The notes: a model not told the origin generated them from the letters alone. A stretch of 64,000 nt of DNA from Patescibacteria group bacterium (GCA_030583705.1 CP129471.1:238506-302505); one strand, 5' to 3'; shown: positions 44,547 to 53,552, counted from the stretch's first letter. Numbers and translations: made by a program.

Positions 44547-44554
44547 ATTATAAT

Positions 44555-45613
44555 TTATCCCTTGGGACAAGTTCCATTGTCTGAGCTATTGTTTAGTGAG
44601 GTTACTCCTTGGGCTAAAATAGTTTCTACTGTTTGGACGACATATTTTCTTGGCGCTCCATTAAACGGTGGTTTACTGTCTGGCCAACTGCCTATGTTAC
44701 AACCGTATTTTTTTATATTATTAGTGAGAGCCCCACCTCCACTGGAGTGTGCGTAATATATTAGGAATATTTTTGCACTATCGCTAATACTTGAACAGTA
44801 TTTATTAATATTTCCCAGGTTGACTTTCATCATGCCAGTAGCTACGGCCGTGTTAACTGCCGGATCTTTAACTCCAGCTCGACAAAAACTTGAGCTTAAT
44901 CCGATGTGCCTGACAGAATCCGCACAATATTTATCTTTGGTTTGAAAGAGCCCGGTAAAGCCGTATTTATTAACCACCGTTGGTCTTAGAGTTGATTCTT
45001 TATACGCTATACCTTTAAGGACACGCCAGTCCACATTTATACAAGCTGCAAAGTTTTTAAAAGTTTCGTCAAAAGTCGTATCAGTAATTGGTTTACCGTT
45101 GGCCGGGTCAAATTGCGGGTCATGTTCATTAATGACCATAGTTTCAATATCTATTTTTTCAATAAAGGGCATCCTGATATTTTTTAAAATTGTCAGATCA
45201 GGGTTAATCGTATACAAGATTAAATATGATGACATGATAATTATTACACCCGTTACTCCGCCTGTTATCATTTTTTTTGCTTCAGCTACGCGATTTGGAT
45301 TACCGCCGGCGGCTATCCAAACAAGACCTCCCAACATTATAATTACTACCGCCAGGATAGATATAAAGCTAATGGCGTAATTTGTTAAAGAAGCTATGTA
45401 TTCACCAACCCAGGGAATATAACAAACCCCGGTTTCACAATCTACTTTTTCAAGACCAGTCATTCCTGGGATAGAGACTTTAACAGTGGGTGGATCAAGA
45501 GTTATGCCATCCGGGGTAGTGGTGTTGGCAGAGGTGTTATCTGTTATTAAGAAAAATACAAAAGTTACAGCTAGTATAATAATTGATTTTTGGAATAATT
45601 TTTTCCTAAACAT
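44555..45613 (-). CDS. T4SS-pilin-like membrane module fused to a lytic transglycosylase domain
   Basis: Residues 1-29 are a signal peptide. Residues 45-150 are the VirB2/TrbC-like module: VSIPGMTGLEKVDC, then CYIPWVGEYI, two transmembrane helices with AAGGN between them, then INPDLTIL. The C-terminal 165 residues are an SLT-type lytic transglycosylase domain with catalytic Glu206 in AYKES, a GLFQT segment near 221 and an IYYAHSSGGG strand later. This cleaves the glycan MurNAc-GlcNAc bond. Several cysteines (for example C191, C230) are unusual for the enzyme family and fit oxidative folding by the DsbA-like protein of this operon. The next gene upstream ends 5 nt away. Confidence 0.87.
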   Translation of the reverse strand: MFRKKLFQKSIIILAVTFVFFLITDNTSANTTTPDGITLDPPTVKVSIPGMTGLEKVDCETGVCYIPWVGEYIASLTNYAISFISILAVVIIMLGGLVWIAAGGNPNRVAEAKKMITGGVTGVIIIMSSYLILYTINPDLTILKNIRMPFIEKIDIETMVINEHDPQFDPANGKPITDTTFDETFKNFAACINVDWRVLKGIAYKESTLRPTVVNKYGFTGLFQTKDKYCADSVRHIGLSSSFCRAGVKDPAVNTAVATGMMKVNLGNINKYCSSISDSAKIFLIYYAHSSGGGALTNNIKKYGCNIGSWPDSKPPFNGAPRKYVVQTVETILAQGVTSLNNSSDNGTCPKG

Positions 45614-45618
45614 ATTGA

Positions 45619-46914
45619 TTATTTATATATAGCTATAACACCAGCATTTATTTTGCAACATTTATTAACTTCAGACATTTGGATTTTATCTGTTCCTCTT
45701 TTTAAGTTTCCTTCATTTGGGTCATTAGTGTAAAGAACTCCGTTGCTATGACCTGTAATAACTATGTAGTGAGCACCGCCTGTAAAGGCACATCTGCATT
45801 TCCCATTACCTGTAACACTGGCTATAACAGGACCATGTTGCAATAGGTTAATTGCATCATTAAAACTCCCACCTGTTTTATGTTTTAGATTATATTGACT
45901 AGCTATTTTACTAAAACCTGGCATTCCTCCTCTCCAACCACCACAGCTAGTGTTTGTTCCCCCTTGCCAGCTACCGTTATTTTTAGCTGTTCGGGCTATT
46001 TCCGGAGCTGTAACTTTTACGCCATGGTAATTAAGAACCATAGCTAAAGAAGTCGGGCCACATCCGCATTTACCCATACCCATGTCAAGGCTTTGAAATC
46101 TTCCTTGGTATAAGATGGGAATATTGTATTGTCCTTTTCCGGTGCCAAGATTTTCAGTTGGTAAACTAGGGTCTGTATATTCACTAACAAGATCTTCTGG
46201 TGGAAGAAATTCTTCAATATCAACTTTTGTTATGTAATTTACACTAATTGGCTTTAAAATAGTCAGATTGGGATTTATTAAAAATAGAATAAGGTAAGAG
46301 CAGAAAGCTAAAATCGCTCCCACGGTACCGCTTTTGATCAGTGAATTTCCTTGGCCTATTTGTGAGCGATTACCGGCGGCTGTTAAACGAACAACTCCGC
46401 CTAACATAATTACCACTACCGCTAGTAGGGTAATAATCGTTAGGCTGTATTTGTATAAAGCGCCTATATATTCGGCAATCCAAGGTATTTCACATTTTTG
46501 GTTGTCTTCATCACATTTTATTTCTGAAAATTTACCAAAACCCGGTATAGAGACTTGTAATTGCGGTAGTATCGGATCTCTAGTAGGTTCAATTTTTCTC
46601 TTTTCTTCTTCAACCGTTGTTCTGTCTACACAGCTTTTATTATCAATACCGACTTTTTTGTTAATATAAAAGTTAACATTTTTGGTATCAGATATATAGT
46701 TATAACATTGTTCTTCGGTAGTGTTTTGATAAGTCTTCCCGCCCAAGCTCATCGTTCCTCCTACTCCAATATTTCCTGATTGTATAATCTCACAACAACC
46801 CATGCCTTCCAGTTCTTCTTCTCCTTTAATTGATTTATCTGGTACAAAGAAAAATATTAAAAAACTTAAAGCCAAGATAGGCAAAATTTTGTTTTTTATA
46901 AATAATTTTTTCAT
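45619..46914 (-). CDS. T4SS-pilin-like membrane module fused to a C39-like cysteine peptidase domain
   Basis: The 431 residues comprise a signal peptide (1-28), a Cys-rich module beginning GCCEII (39-96), the VirB2/TrbC-like module (about 120-225, with CEIPWIAEYI and INPNLTIL), and a C39_2/papain-like peptidase (about 262-431). The catalytic Cys285 lies in GCGPTSLAM, His382 in GGAHYIVITGH, and Asp398 in NDPNEG. Peptidases of this kind in wall-active proteins cut peptide bonds; a proteolytic or peptidoglycan-stem target is possible. The gene lies 5 and 9 nt from its neighbours. Confidence 0.87.
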   Translation of the reverse strand: MKKLFIKNKILPILALSFLIFFFVPDKSIKGEEELEGMGCCEIIQSGNIGVGGTMSLGGKTYQNTTEEQCYNYISDTKNVNFYINKKVGIDNKSCVDRTTVEEEKRKIEPTRDPILPQLQVSIPGFGKFSEIKCDEDNQKCEIPWIAEYIGALYKYSLTIITLLAVVVIMLGGVVRLTAAGNRSQIGQGNSLIKSGTVGAILAFCSYLILFLINPNLTILKPISVNYITKVDIEEFLPPEDLVSEYTDPSLPTENLGTGKGQYNIPILYQGRFQSLDMGMGKCGCGPTSLAMVLNYHGVKVTAPEIARTAKNNGSWQGGTNTSCGGWRGGMPGFSKIASQYNLKHKTGGSFNDAINLLQHGPVIASVTGNGKCRCAFTGGAHYIVITGHSNGVLYTNDPNEGNLKRGTDKIQMSEVNKCCKINAGVIAIYK

Positions 46915-46923
46915 AGTTATTAA

Positions 46924-48063
46924 CTACTGAGCCATTCTACCGGGAATGATTTGAATGGGATTTTCTGCTGTCCCGCGACACTTACTCCAGTTGGTGCATT
47001 TACCGAACTGGAACTCGGTTGCTATATCTCCTGTAGCCTCACCGTAAAGCCAACTTCCGACAGCGGCTAATCCGCCACCGATGACTCCTCCAAGTATTGA
47101 GCCCAAGCCACCGGATATTACTGATCTAAGATCGTTTGAAAAAGTGTCTTTGTCTTCACATTGGGATTTTGGATAGTCTTCAACACACATGCCTGCGTAT
47201 TTTTTATCTCCGACTACCATGTCTCCATCTCTGTCTTTTACAAAGCAGCAACCATGCGTTAGGATACATTTATTATCTTGGGCCATATGGTTAATCATAA
47301 ACTCAACGGAGTTATAGCCATTTGGCCCTATATCTTCTTTGGCTTTTTCACAAACCGAGTTGGTGGTTGTTTCCGCGGTGGTAACCAATTGGCTCACATT
47401 ATCTTTAGTTTCCCAGGCCTTTTTAAGACAACAGCCCACGCCCATTTTATCAAGATCTATCTTGGCTATTTTAGGTACAGGGGTTATTTTCAGCTCGGTT
47501 AAATTAGTGTTAATTGCCGACAATATAACAAATGAACCTAAGGTTAAAACAATACCAACTAAAGATGAGGCAATCATGGATTTAGCTTTACTAACCTTTT
47601 CACTGTTACCGGCTGAGGTTAACCAGATTGTGCCGGCTAGCATCATAACAACGACCGATATAATAGCAATAACTCCTATGGAGTATTTTAAAATAGCCAC
47701 GATATAATTTGCTATATTGCCAGTATCATCTTGCATTTGGACGGCTTTACCAGACTGATACTCTGAATCTGGAATACCCACTGCCGGAACGAAATTAAGC
47801 GGTTGACCTATCGGCCTCTCATTAAAATTACTCGGTAGGCCAACACATTTATTAGCATCAGCTGTTTGTCTCGGAAACCACTTAGTGGTATGGGTGTTTA
47901 TTTCTTTACAAGCTTTTTGTGTTAAATTTTCAGTTGTTATTACATTATCTGTTCCCGTCTTTTGGCAGCAACCTATCATCTCTTGGGCTCCGGCTATTGG
48001 TGCTTGTAAAATAAAAAAAGAAACAGCGATAAGCTTGATTAGTAAAATTGAGGTTGTCTTCAT
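46924..48063 (-). CDS. T4SS-pilin-like protein with Cys-rich modules and no enzyme domain
   Basis: The 379-residue protein starts with a signal peptide (1-25), preferring ATG 48063 over a longer frame to 48096. A CC-C-C module (IGCCQKTG, about 28-75) is followed by the VirB2/TrbC-like pair of transmembrane helices (about 118-185, with WLTSAGN) and two further Cys modules (VGCCLKK and HGCCFVK). A Gly-rich hydrophobic segment near the C-terminus (GGLGSILGGVIGGG) could insert in a membrane. It lacks a hydrolase and may be the structural or scaffold paralogue of the set. It lies 16 nt after the dsbA-like gene. Confidence 0.82.
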   Translation of the reverse strand: MKTTSILLIKLIAVSFFILQAPIAGAQEMIGCCQKTGTDNVITTENLTQKACKEINTHTTKWFPRQTADANKCVGLPSNFNERPIGQPLNFVPAVGIPDSEYQSGKAVQMQDDTGNIANYIVAILKYSIGVIAIISVVVMMLAGTIWLTSAGNSEKVSKAKSMIASSLVGIVLTLGSFVILSAINTNLTELKITPVPKIAKIDLDKMGVGCCLKKAWETKDNVSQLVTTAETTTNSVCEKAKEDIGPNGYNSVEFMINHMAQDNKCILTHGCCFVKDRDGDMVVGDKKYAGMCVEDYPKSQCEDKDTFSNDLRSVISGGLGSILGGVIGGGLAAVGSWLYGEATGDIATEFQFGKCTNWSKCRGTAENPIQIIPGRMAQ

Positions 48064-48079
48064 ATTTTCGTATTTATTA

Positions 48080-48808
48080 TTATAAAGAATTTTCAATCAG
48101 CTTGGTTAAATCTTGGATGGTCAGAGCGCCCTCTACTTTTCTTCCGTTAATAAACCAAGTTGGCGTACCCACGACACCTAAAGTTTTTGAATCAAGGTAG
48201 TTTTGTCTGATTTGTTGTAAATATTTTTTTTCATCAAAACAGGTTTGGAACTTTTCATTATAGACTCCTAATCGTTCCGCCAAAATAGCTAAATTATTTT
48301 TGTCTTTTCCGAGAGCGTCGGAATAGTTTTGAAAAATCATATCATGCATTTCCCAAAACTTACCTTGTTCACCGGCGCAGTAGGCGGCCATGGCCAAGTC
48401 AATGGATTCGTCATGCCCTGGCCAGTCCCGAAAGATTATTTTTACATCTTCGGCGTATTTAATGCTTATTTCTCTTAAAACCGGAAAAGACACTCGGCAA
48501 AAAGGACAGGCAAAGTCGGAAAACTGTACAATCGTTACCTTGGGATTATCACTGCCGATTGAATGATTATCTATTCCTTCTATGAGTCTTTTTTCAACTT
48601 CCGTATAGCCAGAAATCTTTAATCCATTTGCCGGTTTTTTTTCCGCTATCTGTAAATATGAGCCGTCGGCAATTTGGCGGTTTTGTTCAAGTAGGTAGCC
48701 TGCGTAAAGTAAAATAATTAAAACTAAGAATATGGCTATGGGAGTAAGGATAACCCCGATAATTATTTTTACCGCACTGTGCTTGTGTTCTTTTTTTTCT
48801 TCAGACAT
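48080..48808 (-). CDS. DsbA/thioredoxin-like membrane-anchored thiol oxidoreductase
   Basis: The 242-residue protein has an N-terminal membrane anchor (about 12-38) and a DsbA-type domain with the active site CPFC in FSDFACPFCRVSF (near 97-107). The helical insert (FWEMHDMIFQ) and the cis-Pro segment GVVGTPTWFING follow. It forms or shuffles disulfides outside the membrane. As first gene of the operon that encodes Cys-rich pilin-hydrolase proteins, it very likely folds them. ATG 48808 is preferred to the TTG at 48820. The divergent gene region upstream contains an inverted repeat at 48832-48848. Confidence 0.92.
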   Translation of the reverse strand: MSEEKKEHKHSAVKIIIGVILTPIAIFLVLIILLYAGYLLEQNRQIADGSYLQIAEKKPANGLKISGYTEVEKRLIEGIDNHSIGSDNPKVTIVQFSDFACPFCRVSFPVLREISIKYAEDVKIIFRDWPGHDESIDLAMAAYCAGEQGKFWEMHDMIFQNYSDALGKDKNNLAILAERLGVYNEKFQTCFDEKKYLQQIRQNYLDSKTLGVVGTPTWFINGRKVEGALTIQDLTKLIENSL

Positions 48809-48831
48809 ATATTTGTCCAATTACCTTATCT

Positions 48832-48848
48832 TATGATAATATATCATA
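48832..48848. promoter_or_regulatory. Inverted repeat in the divergent dsbA / exoA promoter region
   Basis: TATGAT (48832-48837) and ATCATA (48843-48848) form an operator-like inverted repeat with a 5-nt spacer, midway between the divergent genes and surrounded by TATA-type -10 candidates. A repressor site is possible, but the repeat is AT-rich and could be chance. Confidence 0.3.
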
Positions 48849-48921
48849 TAGTATAACATAGATGGTTTATTTTGGACAAGTCCAAAAAATTAAAAAACTT
48901 AATTATCTAAACAAGTTATTT

Positions 48922-49677
48922 ATGAAACTTATTTCTTGGAATGTTAACGGTATCAGAGCCTGTGTTAGGAACGGTTTTAGTCAAACTCTAAGAGAGCTAA
49001 AGCCAGATATTTTGGCTGTTCAGGAGATAAAGATTGATGACGTGAGTCGTCTTAAAATGGAGTTTGATTTTGCTGGTTATGAAGAATATTGGTGTCCGGC
49101 TAAAAAAGCTGGCTATAGTGGTACGGCAATTTTCAGTAAAAAACCTTTAAAAGTTAAAAGCGGACTTGGCATTAAAGAATTTGATGATGAAGGACGCACC
49201 CAAACTGTCGAGTTACCCAAGTTTTATTTGGTAAATATGTATTTTCCTAATTCTCAGCCCACTTTGGCTAGGTTGGCTTATAAGGAAAAATTTAATCAAG
49301 CCGCCCTAGTTTATGTTAAGAAATTAGCCAAGAAAAAACCGGTTATTTGGTGTGGTGATTTTAACGTAGCTAGACAAGAAATTGATTTAGCCAGACCCAA
49401 AGAAAATGTTAACACCGCGGGTTTTACCAAAGAAGAAAGAGCTTGGGCAGATCGTTTTATTAAAGAAGGTTTTACTGACACTTTTCGTTCGGCTCATCCG
49501 GACAAAGTTCAATATTCTTGGTGGACTTATCGTTTTGGCGCCCGCTCTCGTAATGTCGGTTGGCGGATTGACTATTTCCTGGTTTCCGCTAAGATAGCCA
49601 AACAGGTTAAAAAAGCTTTTATCCTAGATCAAATAATGGGTTCAGACCATTGTCCGGTGGGGATAGAGCTAAATTAA
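48922..49677 (+). CDS. Exodeoxyribonuclease III / AP endonuclease (Xth family)
   Basis: This enzyme cleaves DNA 5' to abasic sites in base-excision repair and has 3' exonuclease activity. The 251-residue protein has the family order ISWNVNGIRA (3-12), LAVQEIK with the metal-binding Glu, YFPNSQ, CGDFNVA near 156 with Asp and Asn, WWTYR, WRIDYFLVS, and SDHCPV with the catalytic Asp-His near the end. ATG 48922 gives the standard N-terminus; an ATG at 48862 would add 20 unrelated residues. It reads away from the dsbA-led operon. Confidence 0.94.
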   Translation: MKLISWNVNGIRACVRNGFSQTLRELKPDILAVQEIKIDDVSRLKMEFDFAGYEEYWCPAKKAGYSGTAIFSKKPLKVKSGLGIKEFDDEGRTQTVELPKFYLVNMYFPNSQPTLARLAYKEKFNQAALVYVKKLAKKKPVIWCGDFNVARQEIDLARPKENVNTAGFTKEERAWADRFIKEGFTDTFRSAHPDKVQYSWWTYRFGARSRNVGWRIDYFLVSAKIAKQVKKAFILDQIMGSDHCPVGIELN

Positions 49678-49750
49678 AGAGTTAAATTAATTAAATTAAG
49701 AAATATTAAGTTAATAATATATAAGTTATAATGTATTATAGATATAATGT

Positions 49751-52621
49751 ATGAAATACGACCATAAACAAATAGAAAAACACTGGCAAGAACTTTGGGA
49801 AAAGAATAAAGTTAACGTTACGCGAGAAAAAAAGGAAAATCCCAAGTTTTATATTTTGGATATGTTTCCTTATCCTTCAGGGGAAGGTCTTCATGTCGGA
49901 CACCCGAAGGGTTATATTGCCAGTGATATTATTGCCAAGAAAAAAGTCATGCAGGGTTATAATGTTCTTCATCCCATGGGTTGGGACGCTTTTGGCTTAC
50001 CAGCGGAAAATTATGCCATTAAAAATAAGCTTCATCCCCAAAAGGCTATGACGGAAAATATTGCTCGTTTTAAAAAACAGTTGCAAATTTTGGGTTTGGG
50101 TTATGATTGGAGTAGAGAAGTTAACACCACTGATCCCGCTTATTATAAATGGACCCAGTGGATATTTTTAAAGATTTTTCAGACTGGACTAGCTTATGAG
50201 TCAAACGAACCGATTAATTGGTGTCCTTCTTGCCAAACCGGACTGGCTAACGAAGATTTGGAAAACGGACTTTGTGAACGTTGCGGTTCAGTAGTAGAGA
50301 AAAAGCCTTTGCGCCAGTGGGTCTTAAAGATCACTGATTATGCGGAAAGGTTACTTAGTGATCTTGAACCCCTAGACTGGCCAGAAGCGATTAAAGAATC
50401 ACAACGTAATTGGATCGGCAAATCCGAGGGGGCGGAAATTGATTTTGAGGTTAGTCTGGAAAAAGAAAAAGAACCAGAGAATAATAAAAAATTTATTGTT
50501 GGTGTTTTTACCACTCGTCCAGATACTATTTTCGGAGCGACTTATTTGGTTTTAGCTCCTGAACATCCTTTACTTGAAGAATTAAGCGATTTAGCAGATA
50601 ACACCAAAGAGATTTTAGCTTATCGCCAAGCAGCAGGAAAAAAGACCGAGCTAGAAAGAGGGGCGGAAAATCGTGAAAAAACCGGTATAGCCATTAAGGG
50701 TCTTTATGCGCTTAATCCGGCTACCGGAGAAAAAATTCCGGTTTGGGTTGCCGATTATGTCTTAGCGGATTATGGCACCGGTGCGGTAATGGCCGTGCCA
50801 GCTCATGATGAAAGAGATTATTATTTTGCGGTTCAGTATGATTTACCTATTAAAAACGTTATTCAGCCCATTTTTATAGATAAAAATAATCCTCCACAAG
50901 AAGGTAAAAAAACCGTTGAAAGAAAAACTATTCATGCTTTAATTAGAGACCCAGAAAACGACACTTGGTTGGTTTTAAAATGGAAAAAACAGCCTTGGCG
51001 AGGTTTTGTAGTTGGGGGAGTGGATGAAGGGGAGGAGTTGGTTGAAGCCGCTCGTCGCGAAGTACTTGAGGAAACTGGCTATGAAGATCTTCTCTATATT
51101 AAAACTTTGGGCGAGTCGGTAAGGTCTGAATATTTTGCTGCCCATAAAGACGAGAATCGTTTGGCAATTACCTCGGCTATTTATTTTGAATTACAGAGTC
51201 AACGTCGCCGTGAAGTTTCCGAAGAAGAACAAGCCAAGCATGAAGTTGAATGGGTTAAGTTGGATAGTTTAAACTCGGACAACATGACTTGTGCTGAACT
51301 TGAATTATGGAAAGAACGCTTAAGTGGTAATTTTGCTTATACTAGCGAAGGGCTTTTAATTAATTCCGAACAATTTAATGGACGACTATCCTCTGAAATT
51401 TTTGAAGAAATTATTAAATTTATTGGAGGTAAACTTAAAACTCGTTATAAACTGAGGGATTGGGTTTTTTCTCGGCAAAGATATTGGGGTGAGCCTATTC
51501 CTTTAATTCATTGCGCTAAGTGCGGTGTAGTAGGAGTACCGGAAAAAGATTTACCAGTTACTTTACCAGAAGTTGAGTCTTATCAGCCGACGGGGACCGG
51601 TGAGTCACCTTTGGCGGCTATAGAAGATTGGGTTAGAACGGTTTGCCCAGAGTGTGGTGGAGAAGGTAGAAGAGAAACCAATACCATGCCCCAATGGGCG
51701 GGCTCAAGTTGGTATTATCTTCGTTATATTGATCCAGACAATGAACAGGCTTTAGTGGATAAAACTAAGGAAAAATACTGGTCGCCGGTGGATCTTTATA
51801 TTGGTGGAGCAGAACACGCCACCAGGCACCTTATTTACGCCCGTTTTTGGCATAAATTCTTGTATGATCAAAAGATTGTTTCTTATCCCGAGCCTTTTAC
51901 CAAATATTCAAATTTAGGCCTTATTTTAGCCGAAGACGGCAGAAAAATGAGTAAACGCTGGGGTAATGTCATTAATCCGGATGAAATGGTGGAAAAATTT
52001 GGAGCTGATGCTTTTCGTTTATATGAGATGTTTATCGGGCCCTTTACTAAATCAGCCGGTTTTAAGGTTAGTGGTGTAGCTGGTGCTCGTGCCTTTTTGG
52101 AAAAAGTTTGTCGTTTGGGCGAAAATTTAAGTGATCAAGAAAACAGTCCAAAAGCCCATAGCTTACTCCATAAGACAATTTTAAAGGTAGGCGACGATAT
52201 AGATAACTTAAGATTTAATACCGCTGTTTCTTGTTTAATGATTTTGGTTAATGCTCTTTTGGAAGAAGAACAAGTTAATAAAATCGTTTATGAAAAACTT
52301 TTAATTATTTTAGCACCTTTTGCCCCTCATTTGTCAGAGGAACTTTGGCATAAGCATTTTAATAAGTCAGAAGACGAATCAATCTTTTTTAAAGTTTGGC
52401 CGAATTATGACCCGGCTTTAATTAAAGACGAAGAGGTAATGGTGGTTGTACAAGTTAACGGGAAGGTTAGAGATAGGTTTATGATTGAAGCCGAAACTGA
52501 AGAAGAGATTCTTAAAACCAAAGCTTTGTCTTTAGAAAAGATAAAAAATATTATTGAGGGTAAGAAAATAATTAAAGCAGTGATTGTTAAAAACAAATTA
52601 GTTAACTTGGTGGTTGATTAA
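49751..52621 (+). CDS. leuS: Leucyl-tRNA synthetase with an inserted Nudix domain
   Basis: LeuRS charges tRNA-Leu and hydrolyses mischarged tRNAs in its CP1 domain. HIGH appears as HVGH (48-51) and KMSKS as KMSKR (732-736); zinc-type CPSC and CERC pairs lie near 165-190. Between the editing segment GAVMAVPAHDERDY and the SEQFNG motif of the same domain sits an extra block (about 385-525). It contains a complete Nudix box (GGVDEGE, then REVLEETGY, about 421-443). Nudix domains hydrolyse nucleoside diphosphate derivatives. The frame is open throughout, so this is a genuine insertion. rsmA follows after 30 nt. Confidence 0.95.
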   Translation: MKYDHKQIEKHWQELWEKNKVNVTREKKENPKFYILDMFPYPSGEGLHVGHPKGYIASDIIAKKKVMQGYNVLHPMGWDAFGLPAENYAIKNKLHPQKAMTENIARFKKQLQILGLGYDWSREVNTTDPAYYKWTQWIFLKIFQTGLAYESNEPINWCPSCQTGLANEDLENGLCERCGSVVEKKPLRQWVLKITDYAERLLSDLEPLDWPEAIKESQRNWIGKSEGAEIDFEVSLEKEKEPENNKKFIVGVFTTRPDTIFGATYLVLAPEHPLLEELSDLADNTKEILAYRQAAGKKTELERGAENREKTGIAIKGLYALNPATGEKIPVWVADYVLADYGTGAVMAVPAHDERDYYFAVQYDLPIKNVIQPIFIDKNNPPQEGKKTVERKTIHALIRDPENDTWLVLKWKKQPWRGFVVGGVDEGEELVEAARREVLEETGYEDLLYIKTLGESVRSEYFAAHKDENRLAITSAIYFELQSQRRREVSEEEQAKHEVEWVKLDSLNSDNMTCAELELWKERLSGNFAYTSEGLLINSEQFNGRLSSEIFEEIIKFIGGKLKTRYKLRDWVFSRQRYWGEPIPLIHCAKCGVVGVPEKDLPVTLPEVESYQPTGTGESPLAAIEDWVRTVCPECGGEGRRETNTMPQWAGSSWYYLRYIDPDNEQALVDKTKEKYWSPVDLYIGGAEHATRHLIYARFWHKFLYDQKIVSYPEPFTKYSNLGLILAEDGRKMSKRWGNVINPDEMVEKFGADAFRLYEMFIGPFTKSAGFKVSGVAGARAFLEKVCRLGENLSDQENSPKAHSLLHKTILKVGDDIDNLRFNTAVSCLMILVNALLEEEQVNKIVYEKLLIILAPFAPHLSEELWHKHFNKSEDESIFFKVWPNYDPALIKDEEVMVVVQVNGKVRDRFMIEAETEEEILKTKALSLEKIKNIIEGKKIIKAVIVKNKLVNLVVD

Positions 52622-52651
52622 ATTGAATTAAGTTAAGTTGATTAAATTAAT

Positions 52652-53524
52652 ATGACACTGTTTGAGTTAACTAAAAAAATTTGTGAAGAACATCATCTTA
52701 AACCTTCGCGTAGTCGCGGACAGAATTTTTTAATTGATGAGAATGTTTACCAAGACATGATCAGTGCGGCAGAGCTTAAAGGAGAAGAAATAATTTTAGA
52801 AATTGGACCAGGCCTTGGTTTTTTAACCAAGGCTTTAGCCGAGCGAACACAAAAGGTGTTCAGCGTGGAAATAGACGATCGCTTGACGGGTATTAGTCGC
52901 CAAAGATTAAAACAAGAGGGGATAAGTAATGTTAAAATTTTTAACGAAGATATTTTAAATTTTACCGGTCAGTGGACTAAGGCTTTGGGTCTTTTAAAAG
53001 AACAAAACCAACCATGGAGTATAGTGGCTAATTTACCTTATTCAATTAGCGCAATTTTTTTGCGTAAATTCATTGCCGGTAATGAAGCAGAATTATTACC
53101 AGAAAGCTTAACTTTACTTTTACAAAAAGAAGTTGTTGAAAGATTGGTAGCCTTGCCGGGTAATTTAAGTATTCTTGGAATCTCGGTGCAATTTTATTCT
53201 AAGGTTGAATTTATCCGAGTGGTTAAGGCTGAAGCTTTTTGGCCCAAGCCCAAGGTGGATAGTGCTATCATTAGGATAAAAAGAGATAACGGTTTTAAAC
53301 AAAAGCTTTTAGCTGAAAATTTAACTGAAAAAGATTTTTTTCGTTTAGTTAAAATAGGTTTTAGTGCCCGTCGTAAGATGTTAAAAGCTAATTTAGCGGC
53401 TGGTTATTCTTTAGACATTAAGGAGGTTGTGGAGATGATGAATAAGGCTAAAATTGATATTACTTGCCGTCCCCAGGCACTTTCCTTGGATGATTGGCTT
53501 AAACTACTTGCAGCTTGGCGGTAA
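52652..53524 (+). CDS. rsmA: 16S rRNA dimethyladenosine transferase
   Basis: RsmA (KsgA) dimethylates two adjacent adenines near the 3' end of 16S rRNA during small-subunit maturation. The 290-residue protein shows the GQNFLID start motif (24-30), the SAM motif EIGPGLGFLTKAL (about 50-62), VEIDDRL and the catalytic NLPYSIS (about 129-135). The C-terminal helical domain is present. Length is normal. It starts 30 nt after leuS and probably shares its transcript. A promoter for the following gene begins about 28 nt after the stop. Confidence 0.95.
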   Translation: MTLFELTKKICEEHHLKPSRSRGQNFLIDENVYQDMISAAELKGEEIILEIGPGLGFLTKALAERTQKVFSVEIDDRLTGISRQRLKQEGISNVKIFNEDILNFTGQWTKALGLLKEQNQPWSIVANLPYSISAIFLRKFIAGNEAELLPESLTLLLQKEVVERLVALPGNLSILGISVQFYSKVEFIRVVKAEAFWPKPKVDSAIIRIKRDNGFKQKLLAENLTEKDFFRLVKIGFSARRKMLKANLAAGYSLDIKEVVEMMNKAKIDITCRPQALSLDDWLKLLAAWR

Positions 53525-53552
53525 AATATGCTAAAATAAAGATAGATAGGTA

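Noticed and set aside
48862-48921. Upstream ATG of the exonuclease III gene with a nearby TATAAC
   Set aside because: It would add 20 basic residues absent from the family, although a leaderless start here cannot be excluded. The internal ATG at 48922 gives the standard N-terminus.
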